This document shows positions 10,096 through 20,388 of a stretch of 64,000 nucleotides of DNA, piece by piece. The stretch comes from Neovahlkampfia damariscottae. Taxonomy: Eukaryota; Heterolobosea; Selenaionea; Neovahlkampfiida; Neovahlkampfiidae. Each line of letters opens with the position of its first letter. Position 1 is the first letter of the stretch. Location: NCBI GenBank assembly GCA_016618085.1, contig JABLTG010000074.1, positions 1-64,000 of the forward strand, read 5' to 3'. Below the pieces are notes generated by a model that was not told where the DNA came from, searched no databases, and saw nothing but the letters and a program-made list of their open reading frames with translations. A program made the translations under genes and the position numbers.

Positions 10096-11945
10096 TTATT
10101 TCTCAGTTGATTGTTTTAAATATTTATCAACAACTCTTAAACCATATAAAATTGTGGATTGCTTTCTTGCTTCTGAAATTAAAAAATTGATATGAACTTT
10201 TTCTTTTGCTGATAATCCAAATCCCATATCTGAGAATTCTTTCATCTCAATTTTTTGAGGATAACATGCAATTTTCTTTATATATGTTTTTAATTTCTTA
10301 TTCAACAAATTATTAACATTACTATATTGAAAATCATCATGAATGATACCATAAAGACGATGTGTGTAAAACCAAACAGCATGTCTAAATCTTGAAGTAT
10401 CAACATCTTTTTCTGAATTAAAATTATTTTCTGTTAAATAATAAATATAATCAAATTCAGAATCTATTAATGATTCTGATCCTTGATAAAATCTATTTAA
10501 CATAAAAAATGCATCATCTTTCCATGAATAATCTCTGTAATTGTGAACTTTATAATCTTTGATATTGACTTCAAAATCTTTGTATTGTAATTCAAATGGA
10601 TGAATATATTTTTTTGTTTCAAAAATATTCACACATTGATCAATGAATGATGAAGTTGTTTCTGATTTTTCAAATAAAGAAACTCTTTCTTCTTCTGGAT
10701 CTTCTTCTTCTTCTAGTTTTAATTTTTCAACCAATTTTTGATTTTCTTCTTCTTCTGATTCAAAATCACTCTCACAATGAACAAAATCATTAGATTGAAT
10801 GTTTTCAAATTCATTAACAATTCCTAATCCATGAACCATACCTGAATATCCATAATATAAAGAAAATATTAAAATTGATTGAATAATTTCAGATATTGTC
10901 CATGTATCTTCATTATTTCCTTTTAATAACTTTTCAATATTCATTTCATTTAATAACCATGGTTGATGAGCAAGCATTGCATTGAATTCTAAAATTTTTT
11001 GAATTTTCTTTGGTACATTTTCTACACCATCTAATAACCATTCTTCATCTCCTCCATTTTCTAAAAATTCATATTCTTGATTCTTCAATGTATAAATACA
11101 ATCATATCTACTTGATGCTAAAATTGCGAGATAATTTCTGATGTGATAAGGAAGAGGTCCAGGTCCTACTAATAAGTATATGTTTTTTTTTACCTTTCAT
11201 AACAAAATTAAAAGTTGCTTGTAATTTGCTGGAAAATTTCGGAAAGAAACATAAAACTTTTTCCAAGTTACCAACGCTTAAAATATTAACAAAAAAAATA
11301 AAATTTTACGTTCCATCCTCCAAGAAAAATTGTTTATACAGCTGTATATCAGGTGTTAAGTTTTCAGTTTTAATAAATTTTGAAGGTATATTCTTCACTG
11401 TTGACAAAATAAAATCCTATGAGTTATTAAAACTTTGATTATTTTAAGTTTACTTTAGATTCTAAATCATGAATTAATTCTTTAAAAGTTCCAGAAATAT
11501 CTTCAAAAGGACAATCATAAGCAAATCTTAAAATTAAATAACCATAATTTGACAAAGCTTTTGGATTTTCTGCCATCTTCAGCAATGTTGTAGTAACTTC
11601 TTTCATAGCTATTTTTCTTTTTGTTTCATCTTCATCCAAAATAGGTCTGAATAAATGGTTTTCGGGTATAAAAGGTGAATATTCTTCATCTTCAACTCCA
11701 TCAAACTCATCTAAATCTGAAAGTTCTTGAAAAGGACTCATTCCTTCATTTTGAGGTGATCTATTACCATTGAATTGAGAAAAACTTTTTTGATCCATGC
11801 TTAAAACTGAATTTGTATTCCAGTCTAATTTTTGAGTAGATTTATTCTTACCTGGTGATATAGTACTTATTTCTGTTATTTTATTCTGTTTTGATATTAT
11901 GAACAGCTTTCCTGTTGATGAACCACTTCGATTGTTCTTTTTCAT
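10096..11945 (-). CDS. Sestrin (leucine/stress sensor of the TORC1 pathway)
   Basis: Spliced exons give a complete sestrin (PA26 family). The N-terminal AhpD-like half contains GPLPYHIRNYLAILASSRYD, the Cys (DCIY) that is the peroxidase cysteine in animal sestrins, then FLENGGDEEWLLDG and LAHQPWLL. The C-terminal half contains DTSRFRHAVWFYTHRLYGI, the loop ACYPQKI and HINFLISEARK. The last of these carries the Glu that reads the amine of leucine in human SESN2, judging by eye alignment. The residue equivalent to human His132 appears not to be His. In animals sestrins inhibit GATOR2 when leucine is scarce. Introns lie near 11410-11445, 11300-11332 and 11175-11200. The N-terminal 168-residue exon has a disordered Ser/Asn/Gln stretch. 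CCAATCA sits about 20 bp upstream of the start. Confidence 0.88.
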
Positions 11946-12125
11946 GATTCAAGGGATGATTAACCAATCAAAATATTTAGATTTTATACTTCAATTCTAG
12001 ATGCGAATTTAAATGTTTTTAACTTTTCTAGTAAATTAGAAGTATTTTTCAGCTAACATTCTGATTGACAAGAAAATCCAATCAAAATCGAATTAGCTCA
12101 AATTGGAAGGTATAATAGGTCAAAA

Positions 12126-14055
12126 TTAGAATTTATTTCTTTTTTTTCTGTGTCTCTTTTTTGATTTCTTTTCAGGAGCAGGTAATGATTCATCCAAGAA
12201 ATCAATTTCACCAGTCAATACTTCATACTCTTTCTCAGTAATTTGACCTTTTTTTAATTGACGAAGATACTTTGCTTCTTTATTAATTTCATCAATTTCT
12301 AAAAACTCCATAGCTCTTTTTCTTCTTTTTTTTGATGGTAATTGTCTAATTTCTTGTTTTTGCTCATAAATTCCTTTATCCTTTTCAATTTCAAATTTTC
12401 TTTTTTTTGTTTCTGGTTTTGGATCTTTCAATCTTTTAACTCTAGCTTTTTCACGTTGTTTATCCTTATAAGGTATTGCATCAATATCAATTGATTCATC
12501 TTCTTCAAATGTAAATTTTAAAGTGATATTTCTGAAAATATTTTTTGGATGTCTCAAAAGACCATATGAAGTAGCAACTTGATTAACATCAAGACTTTTG
12601 AATTTGAAAATATAATTACATTGATGTTCTTTATATGCTCTTATAAATGAAATATATGCTTTAATTGATTTTTCCATCAAATCTCTATCATTTAAAATCA
12701 ATTCTTTAATTTTTGATGAAACATTTTCAACTTCTTTGTCTAGTTGAATTTCTTTAATGTCAACTTTTTTAACTTTTAATAAATGAATAAATTCATCTTC
12801 TTTTTCATCTAAAAATGCAATTGCGACTCCAGATTTCCCTGCACGAGCAGTTCTTCCTTTTATTTTTTTAAAATTAAAAAAAATTCTTACCAACACTATC
12901 AAGAATCAGATATAACTTTGATTTTCTTACCGATGAACAAAAACTGAAGGATCTGTAGGTGGATCATATTGTATGATATACTTTTAAAATAAATTAAAAT
13001 TCAGTAAAAAAATGAATTACTTCTACTCCTTCAATATCTAAACCTCTTGCAGCAACATCAGTACAAATTAAAATTCCTGATTTTGCATTCACAAACTCTT
13101 TATATGTTTCTTCTCTTCTTTTTACAACCATTTTACCGTGTAATGAAAAAATTTCATATTCATCTTTGAGTAATTCTTCAAAAATTCTTGAAAAATAATC
13201 AACACAATGACATGTCAAAAAATAAATGATAATTTTTGAATTTAAGTGTTTTTTCAAAAAATTAAACAATTGTGAAATTTTATCTTCATGATTAACAAAC
13301 ATAAAATAGTTTGTTAATTCTTTTGGTATTTTTGAATCAATTGAAACTGAAACTTTGACTGGATTTCTCAATCCTGATCTAATTAATTCTTTCATTTCAC
13401 TTGTTTGTGTTGCTGAAAATAATCCAGTTCTTCTTTGTTTTGGTAATTTTGAAAGAATTCCATTTAATTGTGCTTCAAAACCTAAATCTAAAATTCTGTC
13501 TGCTTCATCCAAAACTAAGACTTCAAAATTTGATAACTTAATTCCATAGTTTTCTTTTTTTTCTAAAACTTCTAATAATCTTCCAGGAGTGCAAATAGCA
13601 ACTTCACCAACGTCTTGAAAAGAATTAAAAAAAATAAAGTCTACAATTATGTTCAAATTTTCCTCCTGTGATCAATTGTGTTGTAATTTTTGTGTACTCT
13701 GTAAAAATTTTCGCAATTTCAAAAACTTGTTGTGCCAACTCTCTTGTTGGTAAAATAATAACAGCATTAACTTCATCTTCATATCTTTCTGTTTTTCTCA
13801 TCAATAATTCAAAAACTGGTATTAAATAAGCTAATGTTTTTCCTGATCCTGTGACAGCTTCAACAACAACATCTGAAAATTTTAGTTTATTGAAATTCAA
13901 CCTTTGTTTGTCAATAATAAAGGTATTGTATTTTCTTGAGCTGGTGTCATGTGTTTAAATTCAAATGATTTTATGACTTTTTTAATTTCTGGAGTTAAAT
14001 CAACTTCTAAATCCTTCCATTTCTTCCCAATCGCATTCAGTTTATTATTTTGCAT
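12126..14055 (-). CDS. DEAD-box RNA helicase, Spb4/DDX55 type (60S ribosome biogenesis)
   Basis: All helicase motifs are visible across the exons: Q motif region EFKHMTPAQENTIPLLL, motif I AVTGSGKT, Ia PTRELAQQV, Ib TPGRLLE, II VLDEADRILDLGFE, III SATQT, IV IIYFLTCHCVDY, V STDVAARGLDI-type (CTDVAARGLDI) and VI after an intron, HRGRTARAGKSG. The C-terminus, with DxxLMEKSIKAYISFIRAYKEH and LLRHPK, is diagnostic of the Spb4/DDX55 clade, which acts in nucleolar pre-60S maturation. A basic KKRHRKKRNKF tail ends the protein. Start: ATG at 14055 (MQNNKLNAIGKKW); a longer reading would need a TTG. CCAAT (as ATTGG at 14071) is 16 bp upstream. About four short introns. Confidence 0.9.
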
Positions 14056-14251
14056 CTGGTGGAGAGTTTGATTGGTCAAAGAAAAAACTTGAACAAAAAG
14101 TGCAGTAAAAAAAAATCTACGTATTTATTTTGTTGTTATATTTATTTGAAATGTCTATTTGGGTGTTTTGTTTTTCGATCAACCTCATCCAATCATTTAA
14201 AAAAATCTAGAGTCAAAAACCAACCAATCAAATTAATTTTGTCAAGAGAAA
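14056..14251. promoter_or_regulatory. Bidirectional promoter between Spb4 helicase and the Kazal-repeat protein
   Basis: The gap of 196 bp separates two divergent start codons. It contains ATTGG at 14071-14075, close to the helicase ATG, and CCAATCA at about 14192 and again at 14224-14230, the last 22 bp before the plus-strand ATG. No TATA-like block is obvious beyond general A+T richness. The CCAAT pentamers near both starts match the pattern seen across the window and are the best promoter candidates. Confidence 0.5.
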
Positions 14252-17200
14252 ATGATTAAGGTGTTACTCATCGTGTTGATTTCTTTTGTCGCTTTAAGTA
14301 TGGGACGTACACAAAAATGCCCAAAATTTTGTGATTGTCCTCTCAAAAGTGATCCAGTTTGTGGTGCTTCTAAAAGAACCCACATTAACTCATGTTATGC
14401 TGCTTGCTTTAAAGATCTTGTAGTTTCCAAAGGTGCATGTCCTCAACCAAAATGTACTTTGGGCTATAAAACCAAAACTGAATGTCATTCTGTTCAAATG
14501 GGAAAATACGGCTCAAAAAAGAAATGTTGTACATCAAAACGTACATGTAATGGAAATAGTTGCACATACACAAAAAAAAGATGTAGATTCGTTGGTAAAT
14601 CAGTTTTTGAATATCCAAAATCAAAATGTTTTGTCGTTAAAAATAAACAAGGAAGAACTAGAAGATGTTGTTTCTGGAAAAGAAGATGTGTTGGAAGTAA
14701 ATGCCGTAACGTCAACAAAGTTTGTGAAAACGTTGGTACTTTTCATCATCACAAAGGTTGTATTTACAAGAAAAAGAAAAATATCAGATATTGTTGTAAA
14801 CAACTTGATAAAACATGCATTGGAAAAGCTTGTGAATTGAAATGTAAACCTGTTTCTTCAAAAAGAGTTAAAAGAAAATGTCACTGGAACAAACTTTCAA
14901 AAGGTTGTAAAAGAAGATCATGTTGTTATACTTTCGAAAAATGTACAAAAACTTCATGTAAACTTACAAGAAGATGTCAATTTGTTGGTGGTATAATTTG
15001 TCATAAACTCAAAAGATCATGTGCTTACAAAAAAGTTTCACCAACTTGTAAACAATTGAAATGTTGCAATAAAGTTAAAAAATGTCATAACCACAAATGT
15101 AGAGTTATTCAAACAAAATGTAGACGTGTTGGATCTCTCAAATGCACTACAAGACATAAACGTTGTAAAATCGTTAAAAGACGTAGACATGTTAGACAAT
15201 TAAGATGTTGCACTTTCACAAGACATTGTAACGGAAAAAGATGCAGAACTTATAACAACTATTGTCGTTGGAAAGGTTTCAGAGTTACAAACAGATTTAC
15301 AAGAGGATGTAGATGGAGACAAGTTGGAAAAACAGCAAAAAGAAAACAATGTTGTAAAGTTAAAAAAATCTGTAAAAGACACAGATGCAAAAAGACTTAT
15401 TACTCATGTGTCTTTAAAGGACCAGTTTTAGCTGAAAAAGAAAACATTGTTTGTAAATGGAAACCATATGGAAAATATGGAACAAGACAAAGATGTTGTT
15501 CGTTCCTCAGAAAATGTTATGGAGCTAAATGTCAAAATACTCATATTAGATGCAGATATACTGGTGAAATCATCGTTAAAAAACCAATGCATAGATGTAA
15601 ATTCAAAACATATCAAAGAAGATTCAAAAGACAACAATGTTGCACATGGACTAAATATTGTTATGGAAATACATGTAAAAGAATTAGACAATCATGTAAA
15701 TGGAAAGGAACTAAAGTTAAAAGAAGCAGAAAATGTTCTTGCAAATGGAAAAAATATAAAGGTGGTGAAAAACAAAGATGTTGTTGTGTCTTCAGAAAAT
15801 GTAGAGGAAAAACATGCAAAGTTCTAAGAAGAAAATGTAAATGGGTTGGTAAACTCATCAAAACAAGAACTATTAAAAAAGGATGTCACTGGAAAGTTTA
15901 TGGAAAGAACATTAAAAGAAAAAGATGTTGTCATAAAACTGTTAAATGTGTTTCACATAAAGGAAAGAAAAAATGTGCTAAAGTTATTCACTCTTGCAAA
16001 TGGACAGGTCCTGAAGTTAAAAACAAAGAATTCATTCGTTGTAGAAAATCTGTTCTCAAATCAAATGCTCATCATACAGTTTATGCTAAAAAATGTTGCA
16101 GATATTTAAAACATTGTTATGGAAAATTCTGTAAAACTACACATTTCCCATGTTATAGAGTTGGTCATGTTACTTCAGTTAGAAAATTCAAAAGATGTTC
16201 AATGAAGAAATTCAGAAATGGTAAAAAATCAAGATGTTGTCATTTTGTTAGAATATGCAAAGGAAGAAACTGTAAAACAAAAAGATATGGAAATTGTAAA
16301 TTTGTTGGAAACATTGTTACAAAAAATAGAAAATGTTCATGTAAATGGGCTAGTCGTTCAAGACATGCATCACAAAGAAGATGTTGTTGTAAAACAAGAA
16401 AATGTGTTGGTATTAAATGTTTCACTTCAAAAGCAAAATGTAATTTTGTTGGAAAAATTGTTAGAAGAAAATGGGTTCACAACTGTAGAATTATGAAATA
16501 TGGACGTGGTACAAGAAAGAAATGTTGTCAAATCAAAAGAGTTTGCAAAGGAAAGAAATGTAGAAACGTTAGAAAACACTGTAAATGGGTTGGAAGAGTT
16601 TCAACAGAAAATGCGAGAGTCAAATGCAAATGGCATAAAGTTAACCGTTATACAAAACAAAAAGTTTGTTGTGTTCACTTAAAATCATGTGTTGGAAGAT
16701 TCTGTCAAACAACAAAAACAAAATGCAAAATTTTACATAAAGTTACATTCAAAAGAAGAAATGTTTGTACTGTCAGAAAAACAAAAAAAGGATGTAGAAA
16801 AACTAGATGTTGTAGTTGGACTAAAAAATGTCACGGTTCAAAATGTAGAATTGCTCATAAAAGATGTTACTGGAGAGGAAAATCAACTTGTGTTAAAAGA
16901 AAATGCTCATGCAAATGGACTACAAGAAGATCACTTTTTGCAAGAAAATCCAGTAGACGTGTTTGTAAACAAAAAAGATGTTATTGTCCAAAAGTTGTTT
17001 GTTATGGAAGAAGATGTGTTAAACATAACCCAAGAAGATTTTGGATTGGAAAAAAAATCTGTAATCACTCACACAAAAAATGTCACTTTGTTAAAGTTGG
17101 GGTTTCAGGAAAACAAAAAAGATGTTGTCATAGATTAAATATTTGTAAACATAAAAAATGTAGAAAATCATTTGCTAGATGTAAAAATGTTGGACCAATT

Positions 17201-18097
17201 TATACAACATCATCAGAATTCAAATGTAGCAAAGTTTCAGTTGGAAGAAATAAAGTACAAAGACAATGTTGTCTTGTTATCAAGAAATGTAAAGGAAAAA
17301 GATGTTCATCAAGAAAAACTAGATGTAAACGTAGTGGAAAAATTCTTCCAAAAGGATGTCAATGGAAATCTAAAAAAGTTTGTGCTGGTTTAAGATCAAC
17401 AAAACACAAAGGATTCTCATGTAAAGTTTCTGGAGATCCACACTTTGAAACATTCACAAAAAAACAATTCAACAGTTATGTTCCAGGAGACTTTGTTTTA
17501 GTTGAAAAACCATCTGGATTCACAGTTCATTCAAGAACAAAACAATGGAGTACAAGTTCAGTTGTTGTCAAACTTGCAGTTAAAGCTGGAAACACAATTG
17601 TTGAAACAATCAACTCAAATCAATTTTTGGTTAACAAAAAACTTTTAAGACTCAAAAAAACAACTCACGAAACAAAAGACCTTTTAATTGAAAGACTTTC
17701 AAAGAATAGAGTTTTAATCAAGTCAAAAGCTGGTGATTATGTTGACATTAGATTCTTTAATGCAAAAACGGTTAAAGATTCATCAAGAAAATGGCATCAA
17801 AATCAATTTTTAAATGCTATTGTTAATGTTAAATCATATCAAAAAGCTTCAGGTTTATGTATGCATCAAACAAAAAGAGCTACAGGTCTTTTCCATGTTG
17901 CTTACGCTCCATCAAGCTCAACAGCTAATAAAAAGAATTTCACAGGTGCTCAAAAAAAACATGCTGAAAATGTTTGTAAAAGAAGAGGTGTGAAAAAGGA
18001 TCAACTTTCAAACTGCTCTCAAGACTTTTTAAATACACATGATATTCAATTTGTTAAAGCAGCAAGAAAAATTGATCAAGACGCAAAAAAAAAATAA
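14252..18097 (+). CDS. Secreted Kazal + Cys/Lys/Arg-rich tandem-repeat + VWD protein
   Basis: This is a 1281-residue intronless protein. A signal peptide (MIKVLLIVLISFVALSMG) is followed by a Kazal-type inhibitor domain, residues about 23-63, with CPKFCDCP, DPVCG and THINSC. Then come about 20 tandem units of about 50 residues, rich in Cys, Lys and Arg. The C-terminal part begins GFSCKVSGDPHFETF, the GDPHF hallmark of von Willebrand factor type D domains, and runs about 200 residues. I do not recognise the repeat family. The signal peptide and paired cysteines mean an oxidised extracellular or granule protein; the very high positive charge would favour binding to acidic polymers or membranes (inference). 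Its lack of introns contrasts with neighbours. Possible roles are cyst wall, adhesive or defence, none proven. Confidence 0.82.
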   Translation: MIKVLLIVLISFVALSMGRTQKCPKFCDCPLKSDPVCGASKRTHINSCYAACFKDLVVSKGACPQPKCTLGYKTKTECHSVQMGKYGSKKKCCTSKRTCNGNSCTYTKKRCRFVGKSVFEYPKSKCFVVKNKQGRTRRCCFWKRRCVGSKCRNVNKVCENVGTFHHHKGCIYKKKKNIRYCCKQLDKTCIGKACELKCKPVSSKRVKRKCHWNKLSKGCKRRSCCYTFEKCTKTSCKLTRRCQFVGGIICHKLKRSCAYKKVSPTCKQLKCCNKVKKCHNHKCRVIQTKCRRVGSLKCTTRHKRCKIVKRRRHVRQLRCCTFTRHCNGKRCRTYNNYCRWKGFRVTNRFTRGCRWRQVGKTAKRKQCCKVKKICKRHRCKKTYYSCVFKGPVLAEKENIVCKWKPYGKYGTRQRCCSFLRKCYGAKCQNTHIRCRYTGEIIVKKPMHRCKFKTYQRRFKRQQCCTWTKYCYGNTCKRIRQSCKWKGTKVKRSRKCSCKWKKYKGGEKQRCCCVFRKCRGKTCKVLRRKCKWVGKLIKTRTIKKGCHWKVYGKNIKRKRCCHKTVKCVSHKGKKKCAKVIHSCKWTGPEVKNKEFIRCRKSVLKSNAHHTVYAKKCCRYLKHCYGKFCKTTHFPCYRVGHVTSVRKFKRCSMKKFRNGKKSRCCHFVRICKGRNCKTKRYGNCKFVGNIVTKNRKCSCKWASRSRHASQRRCCCKTRKCVGIKCFTSKAKCNFVGKIVRRKWVHNCRIMKYGRGTRKKCCQIKRVCKGKKCRNVRKHCKWVGRVSTENARVKCKWHKVNRYTKQKVCCVHLKSCVGRFCQTTKTKCKILHKVTFKRRNVCTVRKTKKGCRKTRCCSWTKKCHGSKCRIAHKRCYWRGKSTCVKRKCSCKWTTRRSLFARKSSRRVCKQKRCYCPKVVCYGRRCVKHNPRRFWIGKKICNHSHKKCHFVKVGVSGKQKRCCHRLNICKHKKCRKSFARCKNVGPIYTTSSEFKCSKVSVGRNKVQRQCCLVIKKCKGKRCSSRKTRCKRSGKILPKGCQWKSKKVCAGLRSTKHKGFSCKVSGDPHFETFTKKQFNSYVPGDFVLVEKPSGFTVHSRTKQWSTSSVVVKLAVKAGNTIVETINSNQFLVNKKLLRLKKTTHETKDLLIERLSKNRVLIKSKAGDYVDIRFFNAKTVKDSSRKWHQNQFLNAIVNVKSYQKASGLCMHQTKRATGLFHVAYAPSSSTANKKNFTGAQKKHAENVCKRRGVKKDQLSNCSQDFLNTHDIQFVKAARKIDQDAKKK
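14447..17390 (+). repeat. About 20 tandem coding repeats, CC-x4-K-x-C-x-G-K-x-C type
   Basis: Each unit of about 45-52 residues carries, in order, a single Cys before a Trp or Phe (C-K/R-W), a basic stretch, a double Cys, then C-x-G-K/R-x-C, then C-K/R-x-V/W-G. Examples are RQRCCSFLRKCYGAKC, KRQQCCTWTKYCYGNTC and RCCHFVRICKGRNCK. Three units contain an additional CSCKW with a CCC or CYC core. I counted 20 cores by eye. Units differ in length and share mainly the Cys and basic positions, so they are old duplicates rather than recent copies; DNA identity between units is modest. Confidence 0.8.
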
Positions 18098-18188
18098 AAT
18101 GATTTATTATTGATTCAAAACTTCATTTTTAATATTTTATTTTCTTCCCTCCAAAATAAAAACGGTTGACCAATTATAGTAATGAAAA

Positions 18189-18241
18189 TTCCCCGCTAAA
18201 AACACTATAATTCCACCAATAAATACTTTTGATTTTGGCGG
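18189..18241. promoter_or_regulatory. Two E2F-like sites upstream of ribonucleotide reductase R2
   Basis: TTCCCCGC (18189-18196) and TTTTGGCGG (18233-18241) lie 74 and 29 bp before the R2 ATG. Both resemble the E2F/DP consensus TTTSSCGC read on opposite strands. They are the main G+C-rich words in an otherwise A+T-rich leader. R2 genes of animals, plants and other protists are commonly S-phase regulated through E2F, so conservation is plausible, but the assignment is by similarity only. A CCAAT at 18215 lies between them. Confidence 0.4.
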
Positions 18242-18269
18242 TTTAAACTCTAACTAAACCTAAACAAAC

Positions 18270-19303
18270 ATGAAAGAAACTATTCAACAACTTGAACAAA
18301 AAGAACTCTTACTCAAAGAAAATCCAAGTAGATTTGTTCTTTTTCCAATTCAACACCCAAAAATTTGGAACATGTACAAACAAGCTGAAGCATCATTTTG
18401 GACAGCAGAAGAAGTTGATCTTGAACAAGATAAAAATGACTGGGCAACTAAATTAAACAAAGATGAGAAACATTTCATCACACATGTTTTGGCATTCTTT
18501 GCTGCTTCAGATGGTAAAATTTAATACTTTCTTAATTTTCAACAAAAGGTATCGTTATGGAAAATTTATCAAATAGATTCATGTGTGAAGTACAACTTTC
18601 AGAAGCTAGAAGTTTTTATGGATTTCAAATTGCTATTGAAAATATTCATTCTGAAATGTATAGTTTATTAATTGATACATACATCAAAGATCCAAAAGAA
18701 AGAAATACACTTTTTAATGCGATTGAACTTGTACCATGTGTTAAAAAGAAAGCAGATTGGGCTATGAAATGGATGTCAGATAAAAGTTCATTTGCTACTC
18801 GTCTTGTTGCATTTGCTTGTGTTGAAGGAATCTTCTTCTCAGGATCATTTTGTGCAATTTTCTGGGTTAAAAAAAGAGCTTTGTTACCAGGACTTACATT
18901 TAGTAATGAATTAATTTCAAGAGATGAAGGATTACATTGTGATTTTGCATGTCTTCTTTATTCAATGTTAGAACACACAAAAATCTCGGAAGAAGAAATT
19001 CATTCAATTGTTAAAGAAGCAGTTGAAATTGAAAAAGAATTCATTTGTGATGCATTACCTGTAGATTTAATAGGAATGAATTCAAAATTGATGAGTCAAT
19101 ATATTGAATTTGTAGCTGATAGATTAATCCAATCATTAGGATACGAAAAAGTTTATAATTCAAAAAATCCATTTGTTTGGATGGAAATGATTTCATTAGA
19201 AGGAAAAACAAACTTTTTTGAAAAGAAAGTTGGTGAATATCGTAAAGCAAATGTTACTGGTCCAAAAGATGAAAAGAAATTTTGTTTGGATGCAGATTTT
19301 TAA
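18270..19303 (+). CDS. Ribonucleoside-diphosphate reductase small subunit (R2)
   Basis: This is the class Ia R2 subunit, which generates the tyrosyl radical that R1 uses to reduce ribonucleotides for DNA synthesis. One intron (about 18514-18548) joins AFFAASDG to [10 protein letters not shown]. Di-iron ligands are present: Asp in FWTAEEVDL, Glu and His in ENIHSEMYS, Glu in [10 protein letters not shown], and Glu and His in RDEGLHCDF. The radical tyrosine lies in LLIDTYIKD. The C-terminal FCLDADF is the conserved heptad that docks on R1. The length, about 332 residues, is normal, without the long N-terminal tail of animal R2. It ends 10 bp before the stop of the convergent RNA ligase. The upstream E2F-like sites suggest S-phase control. 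Confidence 0.95.
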
Positions 19304-19313
19304 TTAAATCTTG

Positions 19314-20388
19314 TCATTTTTTGAAATAATTTTTGATTAATTTTTTTGTTTCTTTTGTTAAATAGTGTTTTAATTCATCATATTCTTGTGTAGTCAAATC
19401 AATTTTAACATTTTCTTCTGCTGATTGAAAAACATCTTCTATGAATAAATTCATTAAATTTTCTGCTTTTTTATTTGAATCAATGAATCCAATTTTTGAA
19501 ATTCCATTTTCTAATCGTTGTACAGTGATCAAACTTTGAATTTCAAAAAACATCATATCATAATTTGAAATGTTTTCATTAAATTGATTTGAATCATTTT
19601 GTACCCATTTTTCTGCTTTTAAATATTTCAAATCTTCTTTAAATTCTTTTGGTTTATATTTCAAAATGATTCTTTTTTTTTCTCCTTTTAATGATTTTCC
19701 ATAAAGTGTTTTCATTGGTTTTACTACAATACCTTCTGCTTGATTTGCTTTTAATTTTGGAAGGTTTAATTTCACTGGAATGGTAGATTCAAATGTTACA
19801 TTGTAACTTATAGCATCTTCATATTTTCCAATGAACAAAGGTTCTGCATGGAATAAATCCACAGATTTGAATAGTTTTAATGAATTTTCAAAATCTAAAT
19901 ATTTCAATTCATTTTCATTGACAATTTGAATATCAAATGCACAAAACTCTATTTTTGGTGAATAATAGACACCTGTTTGAATTGCTTGAAAATTTGATAT
20001 TTTTTTCACACTGAAAAAATATTAAATTTCTTTTTTAGTGAAGTACTCTTTGTGAGGATATTCGCCACCGAATAACTCACCAAAAATCATGATTGAAATT
20101 TTGTTTTCTTTTATTTCTTCAAACAATTTTTTTATTTTTGGTTCAACTTCAGGTAGAATTGTTTTGTAGTTGAAAAATTCATCATTTTGTTCTAGTATCT
20201 CTTTTCGTTTGGCGTATTTGAAATTCTGTCCATCAAAAATTATGCAAAAACTGGTTGATTAAAAAGATAAATGTTTACTTTGCTCCATGGATTTTCTCTG
20301 TGACGCACCATTTGCATTTGTTGAACAATTTGCTGTTAACAATCCAGTTAGATGTACTTTCTTCAATTCTGTTATATGATTCAAACAT
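19314..20388 (-). CDS. RNA ligase of the T4 Rnl2 / RNA-editing-ligase family
   Basis: This is an ATP-dependent RNA ligase that seals 5'-phosphate/3'-OH nicks through a lysyl-AMP intermediate. Spliced exons show motif I WCVTEKIHGANF (Lys is the adenylated residue), FKYAKR (Ia-like), GELFGGEYPH, motif III IEFCAFDI, motif IV NQAEGIVVKP and motif V RIILKYK. Introns are near 20240-20270 and 20010-20045. The start ATG at 20388 gives MFESYNRIEES, matching the short N-terminus of Rnl2 enzymes, and has GATTGG 28 bp upstream; a reading from 20465 would lie in another frame. The length is about 345 residues. Whether it acts in the nucleus, cytosol or mitochondrion cannot be judged; no clear targeting peptide is visible. 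It is convergent with the R2 gene. Confidence 0.87.

Noticed and set aside
14409-16496. Many long antisense and alternative-frame open frames within the Kazal-repeat gene
   Set aside because: They arise from repeated TGT/AAA/AGA codons, which leave few stops in other frames. None has its own domain or start context.
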